Source: Candidatus Heimdallarchaeota archaeon
GTDB lineage: Archaea > Asgardarchaeota > Heimdallarchaeia > Hodarchaeales > S146-22
DNA length: 12,328 nucleotides
Reading direction: 5' to 3'
Assembly: GCA_015520535.1 (NCBI GenBank)
Contig: WAPZ01000102.1
Span: forward strand, 1-12,328
The notes under the pieces were generated by a model that saw only the letters and a program-made list of their open reading frames with translations, had not been told where the DNA came from and did no database searches. The position numbers and the translations under genes are program-made. How positions within the stretch are numbered: the stretch's first letter is position 1; each line of letters starts with the position of its first letter. Positions 9,601-12,328 of the stretch are shown here, one piece after another.

Positions 9601-10575
9601 TGTGGTAAGGGTATATTGCTTTTTCTCAGTAGTATTACCTGGAACATCTAGTTGATATATTCTCCAACGACAATCACCCCAACGAATCGTAGTGCCCCAT
9701 CCAAAAGTATTTCTAATCGGGTTTAGGAGATAGTAACTTGAAAAAACACCTCGATGCACCTCTTTGGCATATGTTTTTGTTGTTGTCCATGAAGCTTTGA
9801 ATAATGATGCTCCAAGTGGCGGCATAAATCCCGTAGATCTGATATCTCCCGTTTTGACATCCCATTCGACTACCGTGACAAACTTCAGATAACGTTGCCT
9901 TGTAATATTATCATAACTAAATGTACGGGCTCCTTCATTGTAAATGAGTTTAGCATGCGGCCCTTGATTGGATCCTAATTGAAATGTGCTCACGAGCTCG
10001 TTTTCCATGTCCACACGACCAATTGGAATGGGAGTTCTTGAAAAGTCTATCAACGAATGCGAACGTGGTGCTAATAATACGGAATACGGGGATACATCAT
10101 AATAATCCGGAAGCAAATCGCCATCACTGTCAGCATCCAGCACACTTAATCGCCCATCACCATCAAGATCTTCTTGTCCCGTCGCGTAATACTCTACTGA
10201 GTCCAAAAGCCCATCAAAATCGGAATCTTTTTCCGAAGCATTAGTCCCAATATTGCCTTCTAAAGAATCGCTAAGTCCATCAGAATCTTGATCATCTTGT
10301 GGAGCGTTCACTTTTAAACGATTTGATAACGCTCTTATGACTTTCTTTGAGACTAAACTCTTTGGAACCGTGGTATCTTTCCCGTCATTCGTCGATTTTT
10401 GCGTTGTTTGTACCTCAAATGTCTTTTTTGGTGTTGAAAAGCCAAAAAAATCACTTAAATATGCCCCAGATGTCACTGTCGGCATAATCATTAGCAAAAG
10501 AAAGAATATAACCACACTTTTTTGCAATACCACTTTCAAGTTCCAATTTCTGAAATACGAGGCGCTATCATTCAT
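538..10575 (-). CDS. Giant multidomain surface protein with signal peptide, inactive amidotransferase-like domain, Ig-like stalk and C-terminal membrane anchor
   Basis: Encodes 3345 residues in one uninterrupted frame. Residues 1-18 are basic/polar, 19-37 hydrophobic and end in small residues (TVTSGA), forming a signal peptide. Residues 95-160 hold acidic DxDxDG loops. Residues 170-800 are mixed, partly beta-rich and not recognised. Residues 800-1090 are mainly helical, including a hydrophobic hairpin (956-1011) and a Trp/Lys-rich stretch (1022-1087). Residues 1355-1575 resemble a class I glutamine amidotransferase-like domain without its cysteine. Sixteen Ig-like modules fill 1582-3306. Residues 3307-3328 form a transmembrane helix followed by the basic tail RKKNIIHRLKQKRRKKH. 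By eye there are about 60 N-x-S/T sequons in the stalk and only three cysteines in the whole protein (C302, C1476, C2411). The predicted topology is type I: the body outside, the short basic tail inside. The start is fixed by GAGGTGAT eight bases upstream. The likely role is adhesion, cell-cell contact or a receptor-like stalk, inferred from architecture only. No enzymatic activity can be claimed. Confidence 0.95.
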   Translation of the reverse strand: MNDSASYFRNWNLKVVLQKSVVIFFLLLMIMPTVTSGAYLSDFFGFSTPKKTFEVQTTQKSTNDGKDTTVPKSLVSKKVIRALSNRLKVNAPQDDQDSDGLSDSLEGNIGTNASEKDSDFDGLLDSVEYYATGQEDLDGDGRLSVLDADSDGDLLPDYYDVSPYSVLLAPRSHSLIDFSRTPIPIGRVDMENELVSTFQLGSNQGPHAKLIYNEGARTFSYDNITRQRYLKFVTVVEWDVKTGDIRSTGFMPPLGASLFKASWTTTKTYAKEVHRGVFSSYYLLNPIRNTFGWGTTIRWGDCRWRIYQLDVPGNTTEKKQYTLTTTEVSGLVLITDVPLYSDSFGVIKPDLRRVPKVFEYFPISRNSSIQITLQTNLRGGYDFEGVAENGAHAATYGDIPNDRPLYVYSYGYSIQGAGNYQLSEPNRYFTPAFTLVDALVDYGVPGGKIVREVASPYALLGLELKNVHSSFRGFIPFKPYLEDVVLSETKNRINVFQNQLIALLKENSAVSKKTLYQDYLNLLDLVTQSSDLVGFPSGTETYKGKAIPLKDMLLYGHDTETYRKYVNATFKWTKNLEDVKKTIIYAAVRKQLVSVINLDSILTDILDRAWINVSFESIPWKFGLQPRAVSDSKLDLIIDTGVRFDAVEGPYVKARLDNFKFLDALDEVSSDSRASLANLLADTDFPTFYRQMAFSDTAYSLEIKEDHVVGINNIPIANHFSVLTQIRYVENPAAADFNFVTDLLSTPSYQGFYLLDNVGIGHPRSIHLQTVRNKVIKYSDTSTPVHTSPYVGDDHVLGENDWWKNASYIVGVTDSTRLVWGQALLADVAYMVQQYTEYVSEWYDGFDVPSDLWESINNFRDTISDWKYPFEMIDSIFNKIQNLGSKVKELLDNSEFRQRLDTIREYIRAFRSVFQSFDFIGKSPLSPVLDVFGIIDNAIGLYDAFKKFAEGVADFWDAVSGVMSAIYLAMDMEAVSALLQRVTGIGLKLVPRFLGVLMTILGALDAGMAIGDRITGNNRGGLIGWLKDLWGMLKLGYKEGWGHLWKAYKEALKDQWSNLMNKFANFFKKVGDWIKKLMDLFKSKAKEQVAAEKPDDSLYPIVSTAGTNQTSIFASDRPYIDSDETFYYLAANLISEYNILPPLPEKLPSAPYASDDNLGRLLGEYYTLEGLPPEKLNMAMFTTALTIISTIGKSPRLETSPASILLQSSIPAYLEAKRELEHLRNWINTWVNVSSRLHNVPTDALGSNVPPWIKDVFEYAPVYDNFTINFTGHERYLLFLKEFYPGIYYSYLQGEMSLYDTEEAVAARLDPQGLAYQYYLDERMANPHAFAKFISRYWLDAQRKVYEAALEVQRDYLYGADVVILGSGYSKDMFNLLTEHFNVIPRVLPLEQFNYVEALTPQSSVLIIPTGALRIDDQQAISYLREQFEKYLSEGGTIIVFPQARTIDYQTLPYYNVNDPSGSSGYAWGYNDYRGCLEKSATVGIGTHPIVAPFNASLVDLGLDGAIVTWPVNAKPILTRTTGEEGKAALLSYPWGAGRVILTTTYTDFRYGSTKTITNDEKMLLEALLNYAMGKQKDSMSVFEKGDDSAKVTITFKNPFRDSVTWLAKLVVLDPHGEPRTVLWQNLSLAVGESVDVTLPLNISDDAPPGIYTVQVTYYGNYGRTVRDSYALQFAIKEKRDEITAVQTSYDFTAKKLNVSVTFNIQHTFNGDLSVLAGKKNQKYLANITFQAGTPTIPVTIENASLIPGVTYPLTVTVYSYQENESGAAQSLIRMQRIFTFSVGTKTLKVSLTASNTVVEPNNTVTFTIKVDNEDTTYNLEGAQVTFDVYAPISAGPISTVTFKNITINAGSSTSKTANWTVPSDATSGLYTAKTTLSLNNIVITSSILTIKVANGTDAVIKSANLDKTKYYVAEQAIISTEIAATGASIVNAYVRVIVQKGSTIVSQTDSDKFNLTKNSLYTLQMSFTVPDTPAYYSVFIYLKNGTGRTLDSSSLGIIEVKAKVYITQIYQLTSPIIAGTPATFTVTIKNNYTSSLQVKVQLFSNNKLDTGESSTITLTSGETRNVTLNITIQGVNRNAIEVHVTDLSNNIVTQSSLSISPKAPIEITSYSVVSPSPYLPYAPIDIQVTIKNYKSTSVNYLLNTSISPSGIGNETQSTLNANQALTLNISVTPEDTGTYTITLNITDTDAKISANLVVIVVRVTSDTIPGVISDISLEEPSGIVVAGEQQVWKVTIFNNNNTDPLTFNVSLYYQEPWQPTNLILVGSQNVTVDPGLEAYVYFNVTLPQPFYQYNLTAVLIPPYGTAQDQDNYTITTALVETPLSFESLEPNTTLIIENQSSQFVLTLNNVVNKTYLNLNMTLYARLENTSNAWQLLDWQLVNVSALVTGAEVLFNVTFPDNGTWRVLVNCTIVNGVVESINRTVDVLVNQTGSNTSSDATKPPIFLLDYPSAQTSSSANTFLAMDTTQPEVKIVSITFDKASYNAGDTALVDIVLTNSGSTDANITLIFDVPTIYYYVKKDVSITAGSSTTITISFVIGNGLLTQTYTGTAYVFSSTQRIDYKSFSISIQSYSLDISLSLDQSVYSANDTMEVSFQINNTGALDISGGVLSINLQIPGVTTSIHQEASVTLQKGQSNTYNFTVAVPSEILSGQGVLSYTVTVEGMVIILGHYYIMYKGVEPVTASVTLDKVHLNAGDDLSGTITVTNNYQGSITVNLTLSVADVATPFEKNQFQIAANSNASTTFVIDLPAEMSQGVYEALLIIKDAHTSAYLVVMTIRFTMDGPNIVEDFFAVNATATVNAGDDLQVNVTMRNAGNFDTSGTLLIQLLDEAGNEIDNTTKTVSLSVGDSLAATNTISIPSSAYGGTYLIKYLYQSSSGAVLLQNAKIITVSGQERAPQISISLISVNETVLGNAINFGIRVVNVGGYTAQNITVIIYDNITSSGSTLTATGTTAQMTQLYSVSVDSISPFESYYVTRTISIQDDITNLSVSVLWKDSVISSDSLNVYAADAPPVIGSIYTVEERNFAALPVTIRAYVVDNVRTENVILYYRFTNDSSWQQLDMTPDYSRTLWSASVPTTTAYTTLYYYLKATDNAGLSSTSEQKSTMLYSDQNAPLMTVDIYPTDDIISGIVNITISSDDQLNGSGIGSITVTTNNKTIFSEDYGTLTLTRRITYQWNSSEVNDGNHTLLITVKDRIGNTNQTTILLDIDNNAPFIPEMHNKSLIKEFMLLTGDTLKWKPSDAHPQAFNLTINGKLVANGSWDGSPITYSLAKLTEGTYIFNLTVTDMLNRSSFSVVKVTVTSQLIPIIGSIILLLGGIIASIAYIRKKNIIHRLKQKRRKKH
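658..939 (-). other. Membrane-proximal Ig-like module (module 16)
   Basis: Residues 3213-3306. Key features are a KWKPSDAHP turn, then FNLTINGK, a SWDG turn, an L-x-x-G-T-Y-x-F-N-L-T-V strand pair and a final VVKVTVTSQ strand leading straight into the transmembrane helix. The order HP...NG...SWDG...GTY.FNLTVTD is a pattern I associate with the last extracellular module of many Asgard archaeal surface proteins. This is recall, not a search result. It carries five sequons in 94 residues. Confidence 0.6.
3169..3288 (-). other. Ser/Thr/Asn-rich linker dividing the stalk
   Basis: Residues 2430-2469 (from VNQTGSNTSSDATKPP on to QTSSSANTFLAMDTTQ) are low in hydrophobic periodicity and rich in Ser/Thr/Asn/Pro. 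They separate the first eight modules from the CARDB-like second half. This looks like a flexible hinge or a protease-sensitive site, possibly O-glycosylated. Confidence 0.5.
5851..6513 (-). other. Class I glutamine amidotransferase-like (ThuA/DUF4350-type) domain, predicted inactive
   Basis: Residues about 1355-1575. It begins with a Rossmann-like strand (ADVVILGSG, D1361) and a helix, then a second strand/helix and SVLIIPTGAL. A helix (REQFEKYLSEGG) leads into TIIVFPQ (V1440-Q1443), where active members of the superfamily carry the Cys elbow. It ends with GAGRVILTTTYTDF and a helix (NDEKMLLEALLNYAMG). The only cysteine in this range is C1476, about 35 residues past the elbow. The fold assignment rests on the order of these motifs and not on a database match. 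Confidence 0.5.
7306..7728 (-). other. Helical segment with a hydrophobic hairpin and a basic Trp-rich amphipathic stretch
   Basis: Residues 950-1090 of the giant protein. Two hydrophobic helices, about 956-980 (WDAVSGVMSAIYLAMDMEAV...) and 985-1011 (LVPRFLGVLMTILGALDAGM followed by AIG), are joined by a short turn. They are followed by residues 1022-1087 with six Trp and many Lys. The second hydrophobic helix has Gly/Ala spacing (G995, G1002, G1007, G1011). If it crossed the membrane, the sequon-rich stalk would face the cytoplasm, so a buried or membrane-touching hairpin is more likely than a true transmembrane helix. Confidence 0.55.
10096..10299 (-). other. Calcium-binding DxDxDG loop cluster (thrombospondin type 3 / EF-hand-loop-like)
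   Basis: Residues 93-160. Loops seen are D95-x-D97-x-D99-G100...D103..E106, D117-x-D119-x-D121-G122...D125..E128, E135-D136-x-D138-G-D140-G141, and D147-x-D149-x-D151-G152-D153...D157..D160. The DxDxDGxxDxxE spacing is that of calcium-binding loops in TSP3 repeats and in many archaeal and bacterial surface proteins. They lie directly after the N-terminal linker and would be outside the cell, where calcium is abundant. Confidence 0.8.
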
Positions 10576-10583
10576 TAACGGAT

Positions 10584-10591
10584 ATCACCTC
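10584..10591 (-). promoter_or_regulatory. Ribosome binding site of the giant gene
   Basis: The minus strand reads GAGGTGAT, a full eight-base match to the archaeal anti-Shine-Dalgarno ATCACCTC, eight bases before the ATG at 10575. This is the strongest such site in the window, fixes the start codon, and suggests efficient translation of this very long message. Confidence 0.85.
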
Positions 10592-10616
10592 AGCAACTTA
10601 AATACCTCTATCAAGA

Positions 10617-10650
10617 ATATTAAAACAAATAAGCCACATAATTAGTACCT
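10617..10650 (-). promoter_or_regulatory. Promoter region of the giant gene
   Basis: On the minus strand, AGGTACTAATTAT (10650-10638) and GTGGCTTATTTG precede TTTTAATATT (10625-10616). Two TATA-like boxes are possible: TTATTT (about 10628-10633), which would put the transcription start near 10603, or TTTTAATA at about 50 nt before the ATG, with a start near 10595. Both leave a short leader that contains the ribosome binding site. The AGGTACTAATTAT / GTGGCT part recurs in inverted orientation at 10999-11020. Confidence 0.4.
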
Positions 10651-10670
10651 AACAACCAAGCTCAGATATG

Positions 10671-10689
10671 TGGGAGAAAAATCCTCCCA
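10671..10689 (-). promoter_or_regulatory. Inverted repeat TGGGAG-N7-CTCCCA upstream of the giant gene
   Basis: A perfect 6-bp inverted repeat (10671-10676 with 10684-10689) with a 7-nt A-rich spacer, about 95-115 nt before the giant gene's start and upstream of its inferred TATA box. It is G+C-rich against an AT-rich background. It could be an activator site, or a hairpin in a transcript entering from outside. TGGGA/TCCCA arms also occur around the TATA box of the left-edge gene at 210-230. Confidence 0.35.
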
Positions 10690-11015
10690 AAAGGCAACAT
10701 TGGAGAAGTGTATACTAAAAAGTCATGAAGGCAGAAAATGGCAAGACAAAGATAATGAAAAGCGAGTTAAGATGTAACGTAAATGTTCTGTCTCAACAAA
10801 AGGTGATAGAGTATAAAATAGATCTGATAATCTTAAATCCCCAATTATCGTCAATGATAATGATATTGACTTGTTAAGACGTTTTAAGTATTTGTAGACC
10901 TACTATGCCTACATTTAACATAATTATCGGACTTTTCCCGTAAATACATCCAAATTATTAGATTTCTTTTGTGTTCTCACCTTTACTGCGTTTATTAAAG
11001 GTACTAATTATTGTG

Positions 11016-11045
11016 GCTATATAGCAGAAATTAGGCTTGCCTAAT
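11016..11045 (+). promoter_or_regulatory. TATA box followed by a perfect TTAGGC-TT-GCCTAA palindrome (candidate operator)
   Basis: The plus strand has a TATA-like 10-bp palindrome, GCTATATAGC (11016-11025), then ATTAGGC (11030-11036), TT, and GCCTAAT (11039-11045): two perfect 7-bp arms with a 2-nt centre. The palindrome sits about 10-25 nt downstream of the TATA box, where a bound repressor would block polymerase. Its half-sites resemble those of DtxR/IdeR/SirR-class metal-dependent repressors (TTAGG...CCTAA). The repressor identity is inference. The nearest annotated plus-strand gene starts 450 nt further on and has its own promoter. Confidence 0.45.
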
Positions 11046-11064
11046 GTGGACGGATAATGTCCAC
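11046..11064 (+). promoter_or_regulatory. Inverted repeat GTGGAC-N7-GTCCAC at the inferred transcript start
   Basis: A perfect 6-bp inverted repeat (11046-11051 with 11059-11064) with the 7-nt spacer GGATAAT, directly after the TTAGGC palindrome. It falls where a transcript from the TATA box at 11016-11025 should begin (about 11045-11050). It may be a second operator or a 5' RNA hairpin. Confidence 0.35.
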
Positions 11065-11437
11065 TCGCCATGAAGGATATGCATCAATAATTTTTAAAAT
11101 TTTCCTTATTCTGACTATAATTGATAATTATTTGCACCTCTCTATTCACTCATCACATATCTCCAGAATCGATGTCCATACATCTCATCTGACTTAAATT
11201 TAGACCAACATCAAGCTCGAATGTGATTATCTTCCAGCGTATCTAAATATAAAATAGTTTTCTTGATAACAAGAGCATAATTCTCTGAAAGTGCCGTTAT
11301 TTACACCAAATGATTGACACTTTATCCGATAGTGTTCTTAATGTTTTAAAATTATTTATCAAATAATTTAAGTATCTATTATAATTAAAAGCAGAAAGAA
11401 AATTAACCTAAAAACTTAAACAAATTTCTCCTACGCC

Positions 11438-11446
11438 TTTATATAA
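11438..11446 (+). promoter_or_regulatory. TATA box of the secreted-protein gene
   Basis: TTTATATAA is 52-61 nt upstream of the ATG at 11499. It places transcription start near 11468-11472 and gives a leader of about 30 nt containing the ribosome binding site. The bases just upstream (CTCCTACGCC) do not give a purine-rich BRE. Confidence 0.6.
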
Positions 11447-11487
11447 TTACAATTGGTTATTATTACAAGGATAAAAAATAAACAAAT

Positions 11488-11496
11488 GGAGTGATC
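11488..11496 (+). promoter_or_regulatory. Ribosome binding site of the secreted-protein gene
   Basis: GGAGTGATC just before the ATG at 11499 matches the archaeal consensus GGAGGTGATC with one G missing. The GGAG part lies seven bases from the start codon, which is a suitable distance. Confidence 0.65.
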
Positions 11497-11498
11497 TC

Positions 11499-12164
11499 AT
11501 GACAAACAAGAAGATGTTACACAAACCCCTTCTTTTAGGAATTTTTAGTATTTTTTTGATGTCAATGGCATTAAATTATATGACAACAGCGTCCGGATTT
11601 TATACGTATACAATTGCGGGCGATTCATTTTCTGTTGTTGAACAACACCCAACTAAATGTCAAAGTGAACAATGTGTAAGTTATTCGAAAGAAAGTAGTT
11701 CTCATTCTCTCTATATACATATCGAAGCCGTGACATCGTTTTTAAGTTCTTTAAACGGAGCTTCTGAGGCCAGATTAATTTTAGCAGCGAGTTTTGCCGT
11801 TGGAAGAACCGGTGACTATTGGCTTGCATCGAATTGGTATTGGAAAGGGTTTATTGATGATGATGTTTCTGATACATATCTTAAAATTATGGCTAATTTC
11901 AGTACTGAAGACTGGAGTTCAGTCACATTTCGGAGGACCTATAATGGTGATCGATCATGGAATTTTAATGTATACGTTCCATTAGAGGATGGCGGCGACA
12001 ATAAAATAACATTACAAGCTGGTGTAACGTATACCTTGTACCTTACTATCATTGCACATGCTGGAAAGTATGACAGTTTATTGGGTGTTGATCAGGTGGA
12101 TTTCAATGATAATAATGGATATATGCGTTTATTTAATTTCGAGTTGACATATGATGGCGCCTAA
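11499..12164 (+). CDS. Secreted beta-rich protein of unknown function
   Basis: 221 residues. Residues 1-9 are polar with four Lys/His, 10-27 hydrophobic (PLLLGIFSIFLMSMALNY), and a small-residue site (TTASG, 29-33) follows, so a signal peptide is clear. The mature part (about 188 residues) alternates polar and hydrophobic residues and appears mostly beta. It contains a CX4C pair (C54, C59) that could form a disulfide, an aromatic and acidic stretch at 105-125 (GDYWLASNWYWKGFIDDDVS), W139 and W154, an acidic turn DFNDNNG (201-207), and one sequon at N133. There is no second transmembrane helix and no anchor motif, so release or non-covalent attachment to the surface is expected. The start is supported by the ribosome binding site and by the signal peptide beginning at once. 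It is divergent from the giant gene and has its own TATA box. I do not recognise the family; a carbohydrate-binding-like sandwich is only a guess. Confidence 0.85.
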   Translation: MTNKKMLHKPLLLGIFSIFLMSMALNYMTTASGFYTYTIAGDSFSVVEQHPTKCQSEQCVSYSKESSSHSLYIHIEAVTSFLSSLNGASEARLILAASFAVGRTGDYWLASNWYWKGFIDDDVSDTYLKIMANFSTEDWSSVTFRRTYNGDRSWNFNVYVPLEDGGDNKITLQAGVTYTLYLTIIAHAGKYDSLLGVDQVDFNDNNGYMRLFNFELTYDGA

Positions 12165-12184
12165 ATTTTCTTAAACACCACAAA

Positions 12185-12320
12185 TTTTTTGCAATAGAAA
12201 TTACCAAAAATTAACTGAAACGACTGGCCAAATTAGAGAGACATATCCTTTATATGAGAACAAAAATGCATTTTTAGAAATTAATTCAATTGTAATTAGG
12301 CTTTTATTTTTTATTTTTTT
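12185..12320 (+). terminator. T-tract termination region after the secreted-protein gene
   Basis: Two oligo-T sites follow the stop at 12164: six T at 12185-12190, and a stronger one at 12302-12320 with runs of four, six and seven T separated by single A. No GC-rich hairpin precedes either, which fits archaeal intrinsic termination. Between them lies a TATA-like TTTATATG (about 12249-12256), which could belong to a gene beyond the right edge; no start codon with an open frame follows it inside the window. Confidence 0.5.
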
Positions 12321-12328
12321 ACATAACA

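Larger units (their letters stand above)
10576..11498. other. 923-nt divergent intergenic region
   Basis: Separates the giant gene (leftward) from the secreted-protein gene (rightward). It contains the giant gene's promoter region, the dyad at 10671-10689, a promoter/operator-like module at 10999-11064, a weak 5-bp dyad ACACT/AGTGT at 11317-11335, and the promoter of the rightward gene near 11440. A plus-strand reading frame of 50 codons (10725-10877) has no ribosome binding site and is not called. No tRNA, rRNA, insertion sequence or recognisable gene remnant was found. At this length a small RNA or a decayed gene remains possible. Confidence 0.6.

Noticed and set aside
9984..10244. 86-codon plus-strand frame rich in His, Pro and Asn
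   Set aside because: Antisense of the repetitive acidic calcium-loop codons; the unusual composition is explained by that.
10337..10645. 102-codon plus-strand frame over the 5' end of the giant gene
   Set aside because: Antisense shadow of the signal-peptide region and promoter. No ribosome binding site and no protein-like pattern.
10725..10877. 50-codon plus-strand frame (MKAENGKTKIMKSELR...) in the divergent intergenic region
   Set aside because: No ribosome binding site near the ATG, no clear TATA box at the right distance, and no recognisable domain. A frame of this length is expected by chance.
10576..11498. tRNA, CRISPR array or insertion-sequence remnant in the long intergenic region
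   Set aside because: No T-loop-like sequence with pairing arms, no regularly spaced direct repeats, and no transposase-like frame or terminal inverted repeats were found.

Overview
The window looks archaeal, most likely an Asgard-type archaeon. It has AT-rich intergenic DNA, TATA-like boxes about 25 nt upstream of inferred short leaders, Shine-Dalgarno sites of the GAGGTGAT/GGAGTGATC type, and T-tract terminators without hairpins. The main gene encodes a giant type I surface protein with many N-x-S/T sequons and Ig-like modules. Its last module and membrane anchor recall surface proteins I associate with Asgard archaea. That placement is from memory, not a search, and I put it at about 0.6; another mesophilic archaeal lineage is possible.

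Layout. (1) Bases 1-181, minus strand: the first 60 codons of an exported protein that runs off the left edge. (2) Bases 182-537: an intergenic region with that gene's promoter, an inverted repeat over its TATA box, a cluster of ATTGAT motifs, and the polypurine/T-tract terminator of the gene to its right. (3) Bases 538-10575, minus strand: one uninterrupted 3345-residue gene covering about 81% of the window. (4) Bases 10576-11498: a 923-nt divergent intergenic region with two promoter regions, an apparent orphan promoter/operator module on the plus strand, and two hairpins. (5) Bases 11499-12164, plus strand: a 221-residue secreted protein of unknown family. (6) Bases 12165-12328: its trailing region with a T-rich terminator.

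The giant protein reads, from the N terminus: signal peptide; a cluster of acidic DxDxDG calcium-binding loops; about 630 residues of unrecognised beta-rich and mixed sequence; an alpha-helical section with a hydrophobic hairpin and a basic Trp-rich amphipathic stretch; a domain resembling the class I glutamine amidotransferase fold that lacks the nucleophilic cysteine; sixteen Ig-like modules; a transmembrane helix; and a 17-residue basic cytoplasmic tail. The simplest reading is a large glycosylated adhesin or receptor-like stalk that holds a ligand-binding head away from the cell. All three genes encode exported products, so this is a cell-surface locus. No metabolic, mobile-element, CRISPR, tRNA or rRNA signals were seen.

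The most unusual items are the combination of head domains in the giant protein, the perfect TTAGGC-TT-GCCTAA palindrome just downstream of a plus-strand TATA box with no gene obviously attached, and an inverted pair of promoter-like sequences (shared AGGTACTAATTAT and GTGGCT) in the divergent intergenic region.
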